NCBI RefSeq assembly: GCF_020905295.1
Contig: NZ_JAJJMM010000001.1
Location: forward strand, 1,426,001-1,490,000
Direction: 5' to 3'
From: Flavobacterium piscisymbiosum
GTDB taxonomy: Bacteria; Bacteroidota; Bacteroidia; Flavobacteriales; Flavobacteriaceae
DNA: 64,000 nucleotides
The notes below the pieces were generated by a model. It saw only the letters and a program-made list of their open reading frames with translations, made no database searches and was not told where the DNA came from. How positions within the stretch are numbered: position 1 is the first letter of the stretch; each line of letters starts with the position of its first letter. The position numbers and the translations under genes were made by a program. This document shows, in pieces, positions 17,616-25,747 of this stretch.

Positions 17616-18932
17616 CTACAAATCAAATCCTAAATTCACACCCAATTTCATGGCAATGATTTTAGTAATTCTTTGTTTTAATTCCGGTATTTTAATGCTT
17701 TCGATAACAGCATTCGAGAATGCGTACATCAATAATGCTTTAGCTTCTTTTTTAGGAATACCACGAGATTGCATGTAGAACATAGCTGTTTCGTCAAGTT
17801 GTCCTACGGTACAACCGTGAGAACATTTAACATCATCAGCAAAAATTTCTAATTGTGGTTTTGCATTGATTGTAGCTTTGTCACTCAATAAAATATTGTT
17901 GCTTTTTTGGAAAGCATTTGTTTTTTGAGCTTCTTTTTCTACCAACACTTTTCCGTTGAAAACTCCGGTTGAGCGATCAGCGAAAATTCCTTTATAATCC
18001 TGGAAACTTTCGCAATTTGGCGTTGCGTGGTTTACCAAAGTATAATGATCAACGTGTTGCTTTTCGCCAATAATAGTGATTCCGTTTAGCGTACTAGTTA
18101 ATCTTTCACCAAAGTGGTAAAAGTTTAAATTGTTACGCGTTAAATTTCCTCCAAATGAAAAAGTATGTACATAAACGTGACTTTCCTGTTGTTGCGAAAC
18201 GTAAGTATTATCAATTAAATTCGCTTCGATATTGTCGTTTTGAATTTTGTAGTGATCTACAATTGCGCGTTTTTGAGCAAAAATCTCAGTAACCGAATTG
18301 GTTAAAACCGGATTTTCATTCAAACTTTGGTGACGCTCGATAATCTGAACATGAGAATTCTCTCCCACAATAATCAAATTTCTAGGCTGAACCAATAAAG
18401 CAGCTTCGTTTCCTGTAGAGAAATACATGATTTCAATTGGTTTGTCAGCAACTTTTTTTTGCGGAATATTGATAAAAGCGCCTTCACTTGCAAAAGCAGT
18501 ATTCAACGAAGTCAAACTTTCGTCTTTGCTTGCAATTTGGTTGAAGTATTTATCAATAACCATTTTATATTTTGGTTTGGTCAATGCCGATGACATTAAG
18601 CAAACATCGATTCCGTCATGCGTAGTAGAAGACAAATGCGAGCTGAAAACACCATCAATAAACACTAATTTATAAGTGTCGATTTCGTGTAAAAAGTATT
18701 TTTTTACCTGATTAAATTCGATTGCATTTTCCTGCTTAGGAAAAACCGTAAAGTCATTTTTTAAGATGGCGTTTAGCGATGTATATTTCCAAGCTTCTTC
18801 TTTTTTGGTTGGGAAACCTTTATTTTCAAAGTTTTTTAAGGCATTTGTGCGAATGTCATGCAAATCTGAATGTACATCGACACGTTCTTCAAAAGCCATA
18901 AAAGACGATACTAATTTTTCTTTTAAATCCAT
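17616..18932 (-). CDS. sufD: SufD, Fe-S scaffold subunit
   Basis: Component of the SufBC2D scaffold on which Fe-S clusters are built. 438 residues, normal length. Family features include KEEAWKYTSLNAIL near residue 41, the central right-handed beta-helix (residues about 150-370), and the C-terminal conserved block DVKCSHGCTVGQLDETAMFYMQSRGI, followed by IPKKEAKALLMYAF. Last gene of the sufA-sufB-...-sufC-sufD minus-strand order; 65 bp of simple repeat separate it from sufC. Confidence 0.95.
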   Translation of the reverse strand: MDLKEKLVSSFMAFEERVDVHSDLHDIRTNALKNFENKGFPTKKEEAWKYTSLNAILKNDFTVFPKQENAIEFNQVKKYFLHEIDTYKLVFIDGVFSSHLSSTTHDGIDVCLMSSALTKPKYKMVIDKYFNQIASKDESLTSLNTAFASEGAFINIPQKKVADKPIEIMYFSTGNEAALLVQPRNLIIVGENSHVQIIERHQSLNENPVLTNSVTEIFAQKRAIVDHYKIQNDNIEANLIDNTYVSQQQESHVYVHTFSFGGNLTRNNLNFYHFGERLTSTLNGITIIGEKQHVDHYTLVNHATPNCESFQDYKGIFADRSTGVFNGKVLVEKEAQKTNAFQKSNNILLSDKATINAKPQLEIFADDVKCSHGCTVGQLDETAMFYMQSRGIPKKEAKALLMYAFSNAVIESIKIPELKQRITKIIAMKLGVNLGFDL

Positions 18933-18939
18933 TTCTGTA

Positions 18940-18998
18940 GTTATGAGTTATGAGTTATAAGTTATGAGTTTTGTAAACTGTAAACTGTAACTGTAAAC
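18940..18998. repeat. Tandem GTTATGA and AAACTGT repeats between sufC and sufD
   Basis: Three to four imperfect copies of a 'gttatgagt' unit followed by four copies of 'taaactgt'-like units fill the sufC-sufD gap. The same two units occur at 60982-61020 and 63366-63427. Confidence 0.7.
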
Positions 18999-19744
18999 TA
19001 GTTTTCTGCTTTAATCCAGTCGTATCCTTTTTCTTCCAGTTCGTAAGCCAATTCTTTTCCTCCTGATTTTACGATTCTTCCGTTGTATAAAACGTGAACG
19101 AAATCCGGAACGATATAATCTAACAAACGTTGGTAGTGCGTGATTACGATAATTGCGTTTTTCTCGCTTTTTAATTTGTTAACTCCGTTAGCCACAATTC
19201 TTAAAGCATCGATATCAAGACCAGAATCGGTTTCGTCAAGGATAGCTAATTTTGGTTCTAACATTGCCATTTGAAAAATCTCGTTTCTTTTTTTCTCTCC
19301 TCCAGAAAAACCTTCGTTTAAAGAACGAGATAAAAATTTACGATCGATTTCTAATAATTCAGATTTCTCACGAATAACTTTTAGCATTTCGTTTGCAGGC
19401 ATTTCTTCCTGACCGTTTGCTTTACGAGTTTCGTTGATGGCAGTTTTCATGAAGTTTGTTACACTTACGCCAGGAATTTCTACAGGATATTGAAAAGAAA
19501 GGAAAACTCCTTTGTGTGCTCTTTCTTCAGGAGCAAGATCTGCAAGATCTTCTCCGTCAAGGAAAACTTGTCCGTCAGTAACTTCGTAGTTTTCGTTTCC
19601 GGCAATTACAGCCGAAAGTGTACTTTTTCCAGAACCGTTTGGTCCCATGATAGCATGTACTTCGCCCGCTTTAACTTCTATATTAATTCCTTTTAGGATT
19701 TCTTTATCACCAATTGAGGCGTGAAGGTTTTTTATTGATAACAT
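18998..19744 (-). CDS. sufC: SufC, Fe-S assembly ATPase
   Basis: Cytoplasmic ABC-type ATPase that drives conformational change in the SufBC2D scaffold. 248 residues. Walker A is GPNGSGKST (about 34-42), the ABC signature is the SufC-typical FSGGEKKR (about 144-151), Walker B is LAILDETDSGLD (about 168-179), and the switch His is in VITHYQRLLDY. Conservation is complete. It follows the accessory flavodoxin-type reductase by 12 bp rather than following sufB directly. Confidence 0.96.
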   Translation of the reverse strand: MLSIKNLHASIGDKEILKGINIEVKAGEVHAIMGPNGSGKSTLSAVIAGNENYEVTDGQVFLDGEDLADLAPEERAHKGVFLSFQYPVEIPGVSVTNFMKTAINETRKANGQEEMPANEMLKVIREKSELLEIDRKFLSRSLNEGFSGGEKKRNEIFQMAMLEPKLAILDETDSGLDIDALRIVANGVNKLKSEKNAIIVITHYQRLLDYIVPDFVHVLYNGRIVKSGGKELAYELEEKGYDWIKAEN

Positions 19745-19756
19745 TGTTTTTTTATT

Positions 19757-20245
19757 TTATATAAATGTCAATTCTATTTTTGTTGTTTGGTTTAAGATGT
19801 TAGCATTAAAATGCGCGTGTCCTAAATATTCCATGCCTAAATAATCGGCTGTTTTTTTGAACGGAATGTAAAAACTTTCTTCGATTTCATTGTCGTGTGA
19901 ATTTGATATCACGCCAATTTTCTTTCCTCTTAGTTTTCGTCCGGTTTCTTTCTCAATTCTGATTAAATCCGAAAAGCGATCAAAGAAAACCTTCATTATT
20001 CCACTCATATTGTACCAATATATGGGCGTTGCAAAAATTAAAGTTTCGTATTTCTCTAATATTCCTTTTATTAAAGGCAAAAAATCGTCTTCTATATTTT
20101 TACTTTCGTAATCATAATGAGAAATATTATAATCACTTAAATTAATTACGTCTATTTCGGTTTCTTTAGAAATTTCATCCACAATTTTGGTTGTGTTTCC
20201 GTTTTTTCTGGATGAACCTAAAATGATTACTTTTTTATTTTCCAT
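19757..20245 (-). CDS. Flavodoxin-fold NAD(P)H-dependent oxidoreductase
   Basis: A 162-residue FMN-binding protein of the NADPH-dependent FMN reductase / flavodoxin_2 group. The phosphate-binding loop GSSRKNGNTTKI is at residues 10-21, and the isoalloxazine-contact segment ATPIYWYNMSGIMKVFFDR at about 73-91. It is intercalated between the toxin-antitoxin pair and sufC. It might supply electrons for cluster assembly, but equally may be an unrelated accessory gene; the conserved suf order in relatives lacks it as far as I recall. Confidence 0.85.
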   Translation of the reverse strand: MENKKVIILGSSRKNGNTTKIVDEISKETEIDVINLSDYNISHYDYESKNIEDDFLPLIKGILEKYETLIFATPIYWYNMSGIMKVFFDRFSDLIRIEKETGRKLRGKKIGVISNSHDNEIEESFYIPFKKTADYLGMEYLGHAHFNANILNQTTKIELTFI

Positions 20246-20251
20246 TAATAC

Positions 20252-20524
20252 TTATTCGTAATGTCCTTTCAAGGAAAGAATATCTAATATCTCGATTGTG
20301 TGTTCTTCTGTAACCTTATAAATTATCCGGTGTTCTTGATTTATTCTTCTAGACCATTTCCCAGACAATTCATATTTTAGAGGTTCAGGTTTTCCGATAC
20401 CTTCAAAAGGATGAAGTTGTATGTCTTCAATCAAGGCAGTAATCTTATTCATAATTGCTTTGTTGCCAGATTTTTTCCAATACTCTCTGTCTTTTTGAGC
20501 TTTTTCAGAATAAATTACTTCCAC
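20252..20524 (-). CDS. Txe/YoeB family toxin
   Basis: A 90-residue RelE-superfamily endoribonuclease of the YoeB type, which cleaves mRNA on the ribosome. Visible signatures are YSEKAQKDREYWKKSG at the N-terminus, the HPFEGIGKPEPLKYELSGKWSRRIN block (about 38-62), HRIIYKV and the terminal histidine-tyrosine (KGHYE) characteristic of YoeB. The start overlaps the end of the preceding antitoxin gene by 10 bp. Sits between sufB and sufC. Confidence 0.9.
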   Translation of the reverse strand: MEVIYSEKAQKDREYWKKSGNKAIMNKITALIEDIQLHPFEGIGKPEPLKYELSGKWSRRINQEHRIIYKVTEEHTIEILDILSLKGHYE

Positions 20525-20712
20525 AAATCTTCTAATTTTATTTTAACTCCTTTCCCGTCTTTTATACTCTGTTCAGCATCTAGAATTTCTTTTACAAATT
20601 CTGTATTATATGGTTTTTCATTCTCTTCTATAATTTCAAAACCAAGAGATTTTGCCAGTGATTGAAAAACTGGGAAATCTTTTTTCTTTACATTTTTTAA
20701 GATGATATCCAT
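20515..20712 (-). CDS. DUF2683-like antitoxin
   Basis: A 65-residue protein, MDIILKNVKKKDFPVFQSLA, with a helical middle and an acidic/lysine-rich C-terminus (SIKDGKGVKIKLEDLWK). This architecture is found in Bacteroidota antitoxins paired with YoeB; the C-terminal tail would wrap the toxin. It is directly upstream of, and overlaps, the toxin gene, the normal antitoxin-first order, and begins 15 bp after sufB ends, so antitoxin supply depends on the suf transcript unless there is an internal promoter. Confidence 0.8.
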   Translation of the reverse strand: MDIILKNVKKKDFPVFQSLAKSLGFEIIEENEKPYNTEFVKEILDAEQSIKDGKGVKIKLEDLWK

Positions 20713-20727
20713 ATTGCTTTATTTTTA

Positions 20728-22176
20728 TTAACCTACAGACCCTTCTAAAGAAATCTCTAATAATTTTTGAGCTTCAACAGCAAATTCCATTGGTAATTTG
20801 TTCAATACATCTTTACTGAAACCGTTTACAATTAAGGCAATCGCTTTTTCAGTCGGGATACCTCTTTGGTTACAATAAAAAACCTGGTCTTCTCCAATTT
20901 TACTTGTAGTTGCTTCGTGCTCTATTTTTGCCGATGGATTTTTACTTTCGATATAAGGGAAAGTATGCGCTCCGCAATTGTTCCCCATTAATAATGAATC
21001 ACATTGCGAAAAGTTTCTTGCATTTTCAGCTCTTGGGCTAATTTGCACTAATCCACGGTAACTGTTTTGTGATTTACCAGCTGAGATACCTTTAGAAATA
21101 ATAGTCGATTTAGTGTTTTTACCTAAATGGATCATTTTTGTTCCTGTATCAGCTTGTTGGTAATTATTGGTAACGGCAATCGAATAAAATTCACCTACCG
21201 AATTATCTCCTTTTAATACACAAGAAGGATATTTCCAGGTTACAGCAGAACCTGTTTCTACTTGTGTCCAAGAAATTTTAGCGTTTGTTTCGCATAAACC
21301 TCTTTTGGTTACGAAATTATAAACTCCACCTTTTCCTTCTTTGTTTCCAGGGAACCAGTTTTGAACGGTAGAATATTTAATTTCAGCATCATCCAAAGCG
21401 ATTAGTTCAACTACAGCAGCGTGCAATTGGTTTTCGTCACGACTTGGCGCTGTACAACCTTCAAGGTATGAAACATAACTTCCGGCATCAGCAATTACAA
21501 GAGTTCTTTCGAACTGACCTGTTCCTGCCTGGTTGATTCTGAAATAAGTTGAAAGTTCCATTGGGCAACGAACGCCTTTTGGAATATAACAGAAACTTCC
21601 GTCAGAGAAAACTGCTGAGTTTAGTGCTGCATAGAAGTTGTCTTTTTGAGGTACAACAGTTCCTAAATATTTACGAACTAATTCCGGATGCTCTTTTATA
21701 GCTTCTGAAATCGGACAGAAAATAATTCCTTTTTCTCCTAATGTCTTTTTGAAAGTAGTCGCCACAGAAACAGAATCGACAACAATATCCATAGCGACAT
21801 TGTTCATCATTTTTTGTTCATCGACAGAGATACCTAACTTTTTGTACATTTCAAGAAGTTCCGGATCTACATCATCCAAAGTTTTGTTTGGATCTACTTG
21901 TTTTGGAGCTGAATAGTATGAAATTGCCTGAAAATCCGGTTTTTGATAATGAACATTTGCCCATTCCGGTTCGATCATTTCTTTCCATGCACGAAAAGCC
22001 TCGATGCGCCATTCGGTCATCCATTCCGGCTCCTCTTTTTTAAGAGAAATAGCTCTTACGATATCTTCGTTTAAGCCAATAGGAAATGTCTCCGATTCTA
22101 TATCAGTATAAAATCCGTATTCGTATTCTTTAGTTTCGAGTTCGATTTTTAAATCGTCTTCAGTGTATTTTGACAT
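20728..22176 (-). CDS. sufB: SufB, Fe-S scaffold subunit
   Basis: Scaffold subunit where the nascent cluster forms. 482 residues, typical. Landmarks: [15 protein letters not shown] near residue 54, the [19 protein letters not shown] block near 196, [22 protein letters not shown] near 240, and the C-terminal [14 protein letters not shown] and [13 protein letters not shown] with conserved cysteines. Follows the A-type carrier gene by 70 bp; the toxin-antitoxin genes begin 15 bp after its stop. Confidence 0.96.
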   Translation of the reverse strand: MSKYTEDDLKIELETKEYEYGFYTDIESETFPIGLNEDIVRAISLKKEEPEWMTEWRIEAFRAWKEMIEPEWANVHYQKPDFQAISYYSAPKQVDPNKTLDDVDPELLEMYKKLGISVDEQKMMNNVAMDIVVDSVSVATTFKKTLGEKGIIFCPISEAIKEHPELVRKYLGTVVPQKDNFYAALNSAVFSDGSFCYIPKGVRCPMELSTYFRINQAGTGQFERTLVIADAGSYVSYLEGCTAPSRDENQLHAAVVELIALDDAEIKYSTVQNWFPGNKEGKGGVYNFVTKRGLCETNAKISWTQVETGSAVTWKYPSCVLKGDNSVGEFYSIAVTNNYQQADTGTKMIHLGKNTKSTIISKGISAGKSQNSYRGLVQISPRAENARNFSQCDSLLMGNNCGAHTFPYIESKNPSAKIEHEATTSKIGEDQVFYCNQRGIPTEKAIALIVNGFSKDVLNKLPMEFAVEAQKLLEISLEGSVG

Positions 22177-22245
22177 TTTTTAGTTTTTTAAAACGCTTAA
22201 AATTTAAAATCTTAAGCGTTTAAATTTTTGCTTTTTGACTTTAAT

Positions 22246-22575
22246 TTATAGCGAAAATGATTCTCCGCAACCACAAGTTCTACTTGCATTTGGATTGTTA
22301 AACACAAAACCTTTTCCGTTTAATCCGCCTGAAAATTCAAGAATTGTTCCGGCTAAATATAGAAATGATTTTTTCTCAACTGCAATTGTTATGTCGTTGT
22401 CTACAAATATTTTATCGTCGTCGCCTTTGGCTTTGTCAAATTTTAAATCATAAGACAAACCAGAGCATCCGCCACTTTTCACGCCTACTCTTACGTAGTC
22501 ATGTGCAGCATCAAAACCATCATCTTTCATTAAGTCGATGATTTTCTTTTTGGCTGTATCAGAAACTTTTATCAT
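22246..22575 (-). CDS. A-type Fe-S carrier (HesB/IscA/SufA family)
   Basis: Carrier that receives clusters from SufBC2D and passes them to apoproteins. 109 residues with all three ligand cysteines: one in KSGGCSGLSYDL (about 37) and two in the C-terminal CGCGESFSL. First gene of the suf transcription unit, with a -7 element 107 bp upstream. Confidence 0.93.
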   Translation of the reverse strand: MIKVSDTAKKKIIDLMKDDGFDAAHDYVRVGVKSGGCSGLSYDLKFDKAKGDDDKIFVDNDITIAVEKKSFLYLAGTILEFSGGLNGKGFVFNNPNASRTCGCGESFSL

Positions 22576-22681
22576 TGTTTATGGTATTTGTTTTTGCTTT
22601 CATTCGAATTTGCATTCAAAACAGTAATTAAATTATTACATTTTAAAGTGCTGTCTTTCAATGTTGAAATGAAATTATCTG

Positions 22682-22689
22682 CAAAGATA
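22682..22689 (-). promoter_or_regulatory. -7 promoter element for the suf operon
   Basis: Minus-strand TATCTTTG matches TAnnTTTG. No TTG at the normal -33 distance, so it may need an activator. It leaves a leader of about 100 nt. Between 22690 and 22897 I see only AT-rich divergent promoter DNA, with a second plus-strand match (TATTTTTG near 22834). Confidence 0.5.
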
Positions 22690-22897
22690 CGACTTAAAAA
22701 CCTTTTTCCATAACGGTTCACATTATTATAACAAATGTTAAAATAGATATTAGTTATATTACTAAACCAAATATCATTGTTAATGTCGTTTATTTGTTTA
22801 TTAGTGTTTTTTATCGAAAATTTAAAAAGCTGCTATTTTTGTAGGGTTTGCTTGTAAATAGTTACGATTAAGTGTTAAAAAAGCGTATTTATACGTA

Positions 22898-22926
22898 TTG
22901 CAGGCAATTTTTTATTGTTACTTTTG
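22898..22926 (+). promoter_or_regulatory. Complete -33/-7 promoter
   Basis: TTG at 22898-22900, an 18-nt spacer, then TACTTTTG at 22919-22926 (TAnnTTTG). This is the best full promoter in the window and shows that the frame before 22946 is not coding. Confidence 0.75.
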
Positions 22927-22945
22927 CAGAAAATTGGGAGTAATT

Positions 22946-23869
22946 ATGAAGAAGCAATACAAAAACAAGTGGGTTAAAGCACTTTTAGCAGTATTTTTTG
23001 TTTTTGGAATAGGTGCTACAGTCTTTATTTTTAGTAAAGAATCAAATGAGACTGATAATAAAAACAAAGAAATAAATGATCAGAAATTTAGTGAATCAAG
23101 TCCTGAGTCACTTTCTCAAAAAAATATTTTAGATTCTTTAACGACTTTAAAATTAGCTTATGATGTAGCTATTTTAGAGAAAACTTCTTTGTCGCAACAA
23201 TTAGAACTTGAAAAGAAAAACATCGAAAACCTGATGGAAATTATCAAAGCTTCTAAAAATCCTTCTGCCAAGCAAATTCAAATATATAGAAAACAGCTTT
23301 CAGATATGAAAATCGCATTAGAGTCTAAAGTGATTGAAATTAAAAAACTAAAATCTCAAAATAAAAATTTACTGAGTGAAATAGAAAGTCAGAATGTCGT
23401 GATGTACAAACAAAAGACAGAGAATGATACTTTGGTTTCTAAACAAAAAAAATTAGAATCGACCTTAAAAGATGCTTCGAAACTGGTTACAAGTAATTTT
23501 AGTGTAATAGCGCTTAAGGAAAAGAAATCCGGACAGGAACTGGAAACAGAGAAAGCAAAAAATACTAAAAAGCTAAAAGTGAGTTTTTCTGTCAACGGAA
23601 ATGCAGTTGCAAAAACGGGAAAAAAAGTTTTTTATATTCAGGTTTTAGATCAGAAAAATAAAGTTCTGGGCGAAAATAAATTAATCGAATTTGGAAACGA
23701 TAAAGCTTTGGTTTACAGTTTTATTGTGGCTGTAGATTTTCAGGGGAAACCTGCAAATGTTTACGGGATTTTAAATGCTGATGAAAATGCCTTTAAAAAA
23801 GGAACTTATTTTGTCAACTTCTTCGACAAACAGGAAATCATGGGAAGCACTTCGATTACGCTTGAATAA
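22946..23869 (+). CDS. Single-pass membrane protein with long coiled coil
   Basis: A 307-residue protein anchored by one hydrophobic segment (about residues 11-30), then a long heptad-rich coiled coil (about 50-170) and a beta-rich C-terminal domain (about 195-307: VSFSVNGNAVAKTGKKVFYIQVLD; GTYFVNFFDKQEIMG). Start at ATG 22946, placed by the promoter and by the MKKQYKNKWVK basic start before the membrane segment. Function unknown; the C-terminal domain probably lies in the periplasm. Divergent from the suf operon. Confidence 0.75.
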   Translation: MKKQYKNKWVKALLAVFFVFGIGATVFIFSKESNETDNKNKEINDQKFSESSPESLSQKNILDSLTTLKLAYDVAILEKTSLSQQLELEKKNIENLMEIIKASKNPSAKQIQIYRKQLSDMKIALESKVIEIKKLKSQNKNLLSEIESQNVVMYKQKTENDTLVSKQKKLESTLKDASKLVTSNFSVIALKEKKSGQELETEKAKNTKKLKVSFSVNGNAVAKTGKKVFYIQVLDQKNKVLGENKLIEFGNDKALVYSFIVAVDFQGKPANVYGILNADENAFKKGTYFVNFFDKQEIMGSTSITLE

Positions 23870-23884
23870 TAATGGATGACTTTT

Positions 23885-23990
23885 AATCCACTCCCGATAG
23901 CTATCGGGATTACGGATCTAACAGATTGACACAGATTTTTTTATTTGTGCCAAAGTTTGAAAATTTGATTAAACTAAAAAATCAGTAAAA
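23885..23990. repeat. CCCGATAGCTATCGGG palindrome plus CACAGATT repeat
   Basis: A perfect 16-bp palindrome at 23893-23908 followed by an 'aacagattgacacagatt' unit, the same intergenic repeat vocabulary as at 47362-47430. No gene is seen between 23870 and 24103. Confidence 0.65.
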
Positions 23991-24070
23991 TCAGTTTAAC
24001 CAGTGGGCAATCTTTATATACATAAAAAACATTATTTAAAGAATACTTAGTATAAAGAGATTGGATTTCC

Positions 24071-24078
24071 TAGCTTTG
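24071..24078 (+). promoter_or_regulatory. -7 promoter element for the MBL hydrolase gene
   Basis: TAGCTTTG fits TAnnTTTG and lies 25 nt before the ATG at 24104; no clear -33. Confidence 0.5.
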
Positions 24079-24103
24079 TTTTCAATACTAGAAATGTACT
24101 CTT

Positions 24104-24961
24104 ATGAAACTTTACCCAATAGAATCCGGAAATTTTAAGTTAGATGGCGGCGCTATGTTTGGTGTTGTGCCCAAAACAATCTGGAACAAAACCAATCCTG
24201 CCGATGCCAACAATTTAATTGATATTGCTGCACGTTGTTTACTTATCGAAGATGGAAACCGACTAATTTTAATTGATACCGGAATGGGCGATAAGCAATC
24301 TGAAAAGTTCTTTGGCTATTATTCGCTTTGGGGATCTCATTCGATAGATAAGTCATTAGCAAAATATGGCTTTAGCCGGGATGATATTACCGATGTTTTT
24401 ATGACGCATTTGCATTTTGACCATTGCGGAGGAAGCGTTCAATGGAACTCGGATAAAACATTTTATGAGCCGGCTTTTAAAAATGTTAAATTTTGGACAA
24501 ACGAAAATCATTGGAATTGGGCAACAAAACCCAACGCTCGCGAAAAAGCTTCTTTTTTAGCAGAGAATATTTTACCCATGCAGGAAAGTGGACAATTGAA
24601 TTTTATAAAACGTCCTGAATCTGATTTTGGCTTTTCGGAAGAAATGAATTTCGGAATTTATTATGTTGATGGCCATACTGAAAAACAAATGATTCCGCAC
24701 ATTCAATATCAGGATAAAACCATTGTTTTTTGTGCCGATTTACTGGCGACAGCCGGACATATTCCGTTGCCCTATGTTATGGGTTACGACACAAGACCTT
24801 TATTGACAATGCCGGAAAAATCAAAATTTTTGAATGCAGCAGCAGACAATAATTATTATTTGTTTTTAGAACATGATGCGCACAATCAAATTATAACGGT
24901 CGAACATACAGAGAAAGGTGTTCGATTGAAAGAAGTTTTTACTTGCGAGGAGATTCTTTAA
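24104..24961 (+). CDS. Metallo-beta-lactamase-fold hydrolase
   Basis: A 285-residue soluble MBL-fold enzyme. The metal-binding motif is THLHFDHCGG (residues about 103-112); further ligands are the His in YVDGHTEKQ (about 195), the Asp in VFCADLLATAGH (about 213) and a C-terminal His in FLEHDAHNQ (about 258). The layout resembles quorum-quenching/N-acyl homoserine lactonase-like and AttM-like MBLs, but the substrate cannot be assigned. Monocistronic, with its own -7 element and terminator. Confidence 0.85.
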   Translation: MKLYPIESGNFKLDGGAMFGVVPKTIWNKTNPADANNLIDIAARCLLIEDGNRLILIDTGMGDKQSEKFFGYYSLWGSHSIDKSLAKYGFSRDDITDVFMTHLHFDHCGGSVQWNSDKTFYEPAFKNVKFWTNENHWNWATKPNAREKASFLAENILPMQESGQLNFIKRPESDFGFSEEMNFGIYYVDGHTEKQMIPHIQYQDKTIVFCADLLATAGHIPLPYVMGYDTRPLLTMPEKSKFLNAAADNNYYLFLEHDAHNQIITVEHTEKGVRLKEVFTCEEIL

Positions 24962-24980
24962 AACAGAAATTCAAAACATA

Positions 24981-25020
24981 AAAAAATCCCATTTTCAGTA
25001 TATCGAAAGTGGGATTTTTT
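24981..25020. terminator. Bidirectional terminator
   Basis: 16-bp stem, 24981-24996 with 25005-25020, with one G-T pair, flanked by A and T runs; lies between the convergent MBL gene and the fibronectin-like lipoprotein gene. Confidence 0.85.
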
Positions 25021-25046
25021 AGTTAACAAATTATAATTCTAAAATT

Positions 25047-25745
25047 TTAGTTGGTTTTAAATTTCCAAACCTGACCAACAGTTTCTCCGCCTTTATTGTC
25101 TTTTACAACAATTTTCCAGAAATATTGTGTTGCAGGTTCTACTGTAACATCAAAAGAAATTGCAGCTGTATTCTCACTTACTTTTACTGTAGGCGGATTG
25201 GTTTTTCCAAAATAAACATCATATGTAAGAACGTCTGTTGCGTCAACATCTGTTGCTATCCATTTTAAATTTGCAGTTGTTGTATTCAAATCAGAATTTA
25301 TTGACGGATGCACCAATTCCGGAGAAAATGGCAAATGATTTACTACGGCTTCACCAGTTGTATACAGTTTGTAAGTAGGCGAATAAGCGCTGGACAAACC
25401 TTTATTGTCTGTTGCTTTTACTCTCCAGTAGTAGGCCGTGTTTTTGTCTAAACTTATCGAAGAATTATCAGCTGTAACTTCGTTTGTTTTTACAATTTGA
25501 GTAAACGTATTATCTTTTGCTACCTGAATTTGATATGTTATAAGGTCTTTATTGACATCTGTAGAAAGTTTCCATTGAAACGAAACAGTATTGTCTACAC
25601 ATAGTTTATTATCTGCCGGAAGAACTAATGCCGGTACTGTTGGTGCTACATTTGCTTCAGGAGTTGGCTCTGAATCATCGCCGCCACCGCCACCGCAAGC
25701 TGCGAATAAAAAACCAATGATGGATAAGTATATTAAATTCTTCAT
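25047..25745 (-). CDS. Lipoprotein with two fibronectin-III-like domains
   Basis: A 232-residue lipoprotein with lipobox LFAAC (Cys17) followed by a Gly5-Asp2 run, which may favour surface display. Two FN3/cadherin-like beta-sandwiches are visible: about 38-130 (FQWKLSTDVNKDLITYQIQVA ... AYYWRVKATDNKGLSSA) and about 140-232 (LKWIATDVDATDVLTYDVYFG ... QYFWKIVVKDNKGGE). The two domains are clearly duplicates. The gene starts 2 bp after the giant LRR gene, so the pair is cotranscribed and probably acts together at the cell surface (inferred). Confidence 0.8.
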   Translation of the reverse strand: MKNLIYLSIIGFLFAACGGGGGDDSEPTPEANVAPTVPALVLPADNKLCVDNTVSFQWKLSTDVNKDLITYQIQVAKDNTFTQIVKTNEVTADNSSISLDKNTAYYWRVKATDNKGLSSAYSPTYKLYTTGEAVVNHLPFSPELVHPSINSDLNTTTANLKWIATDVDATDVLTYDVYFGKTNPPTVKVSENTAAISFDVTVEPATQYFWKIVVKDNKGGETVGQVWKFKTN

Positions 25746-25747
25746 TT

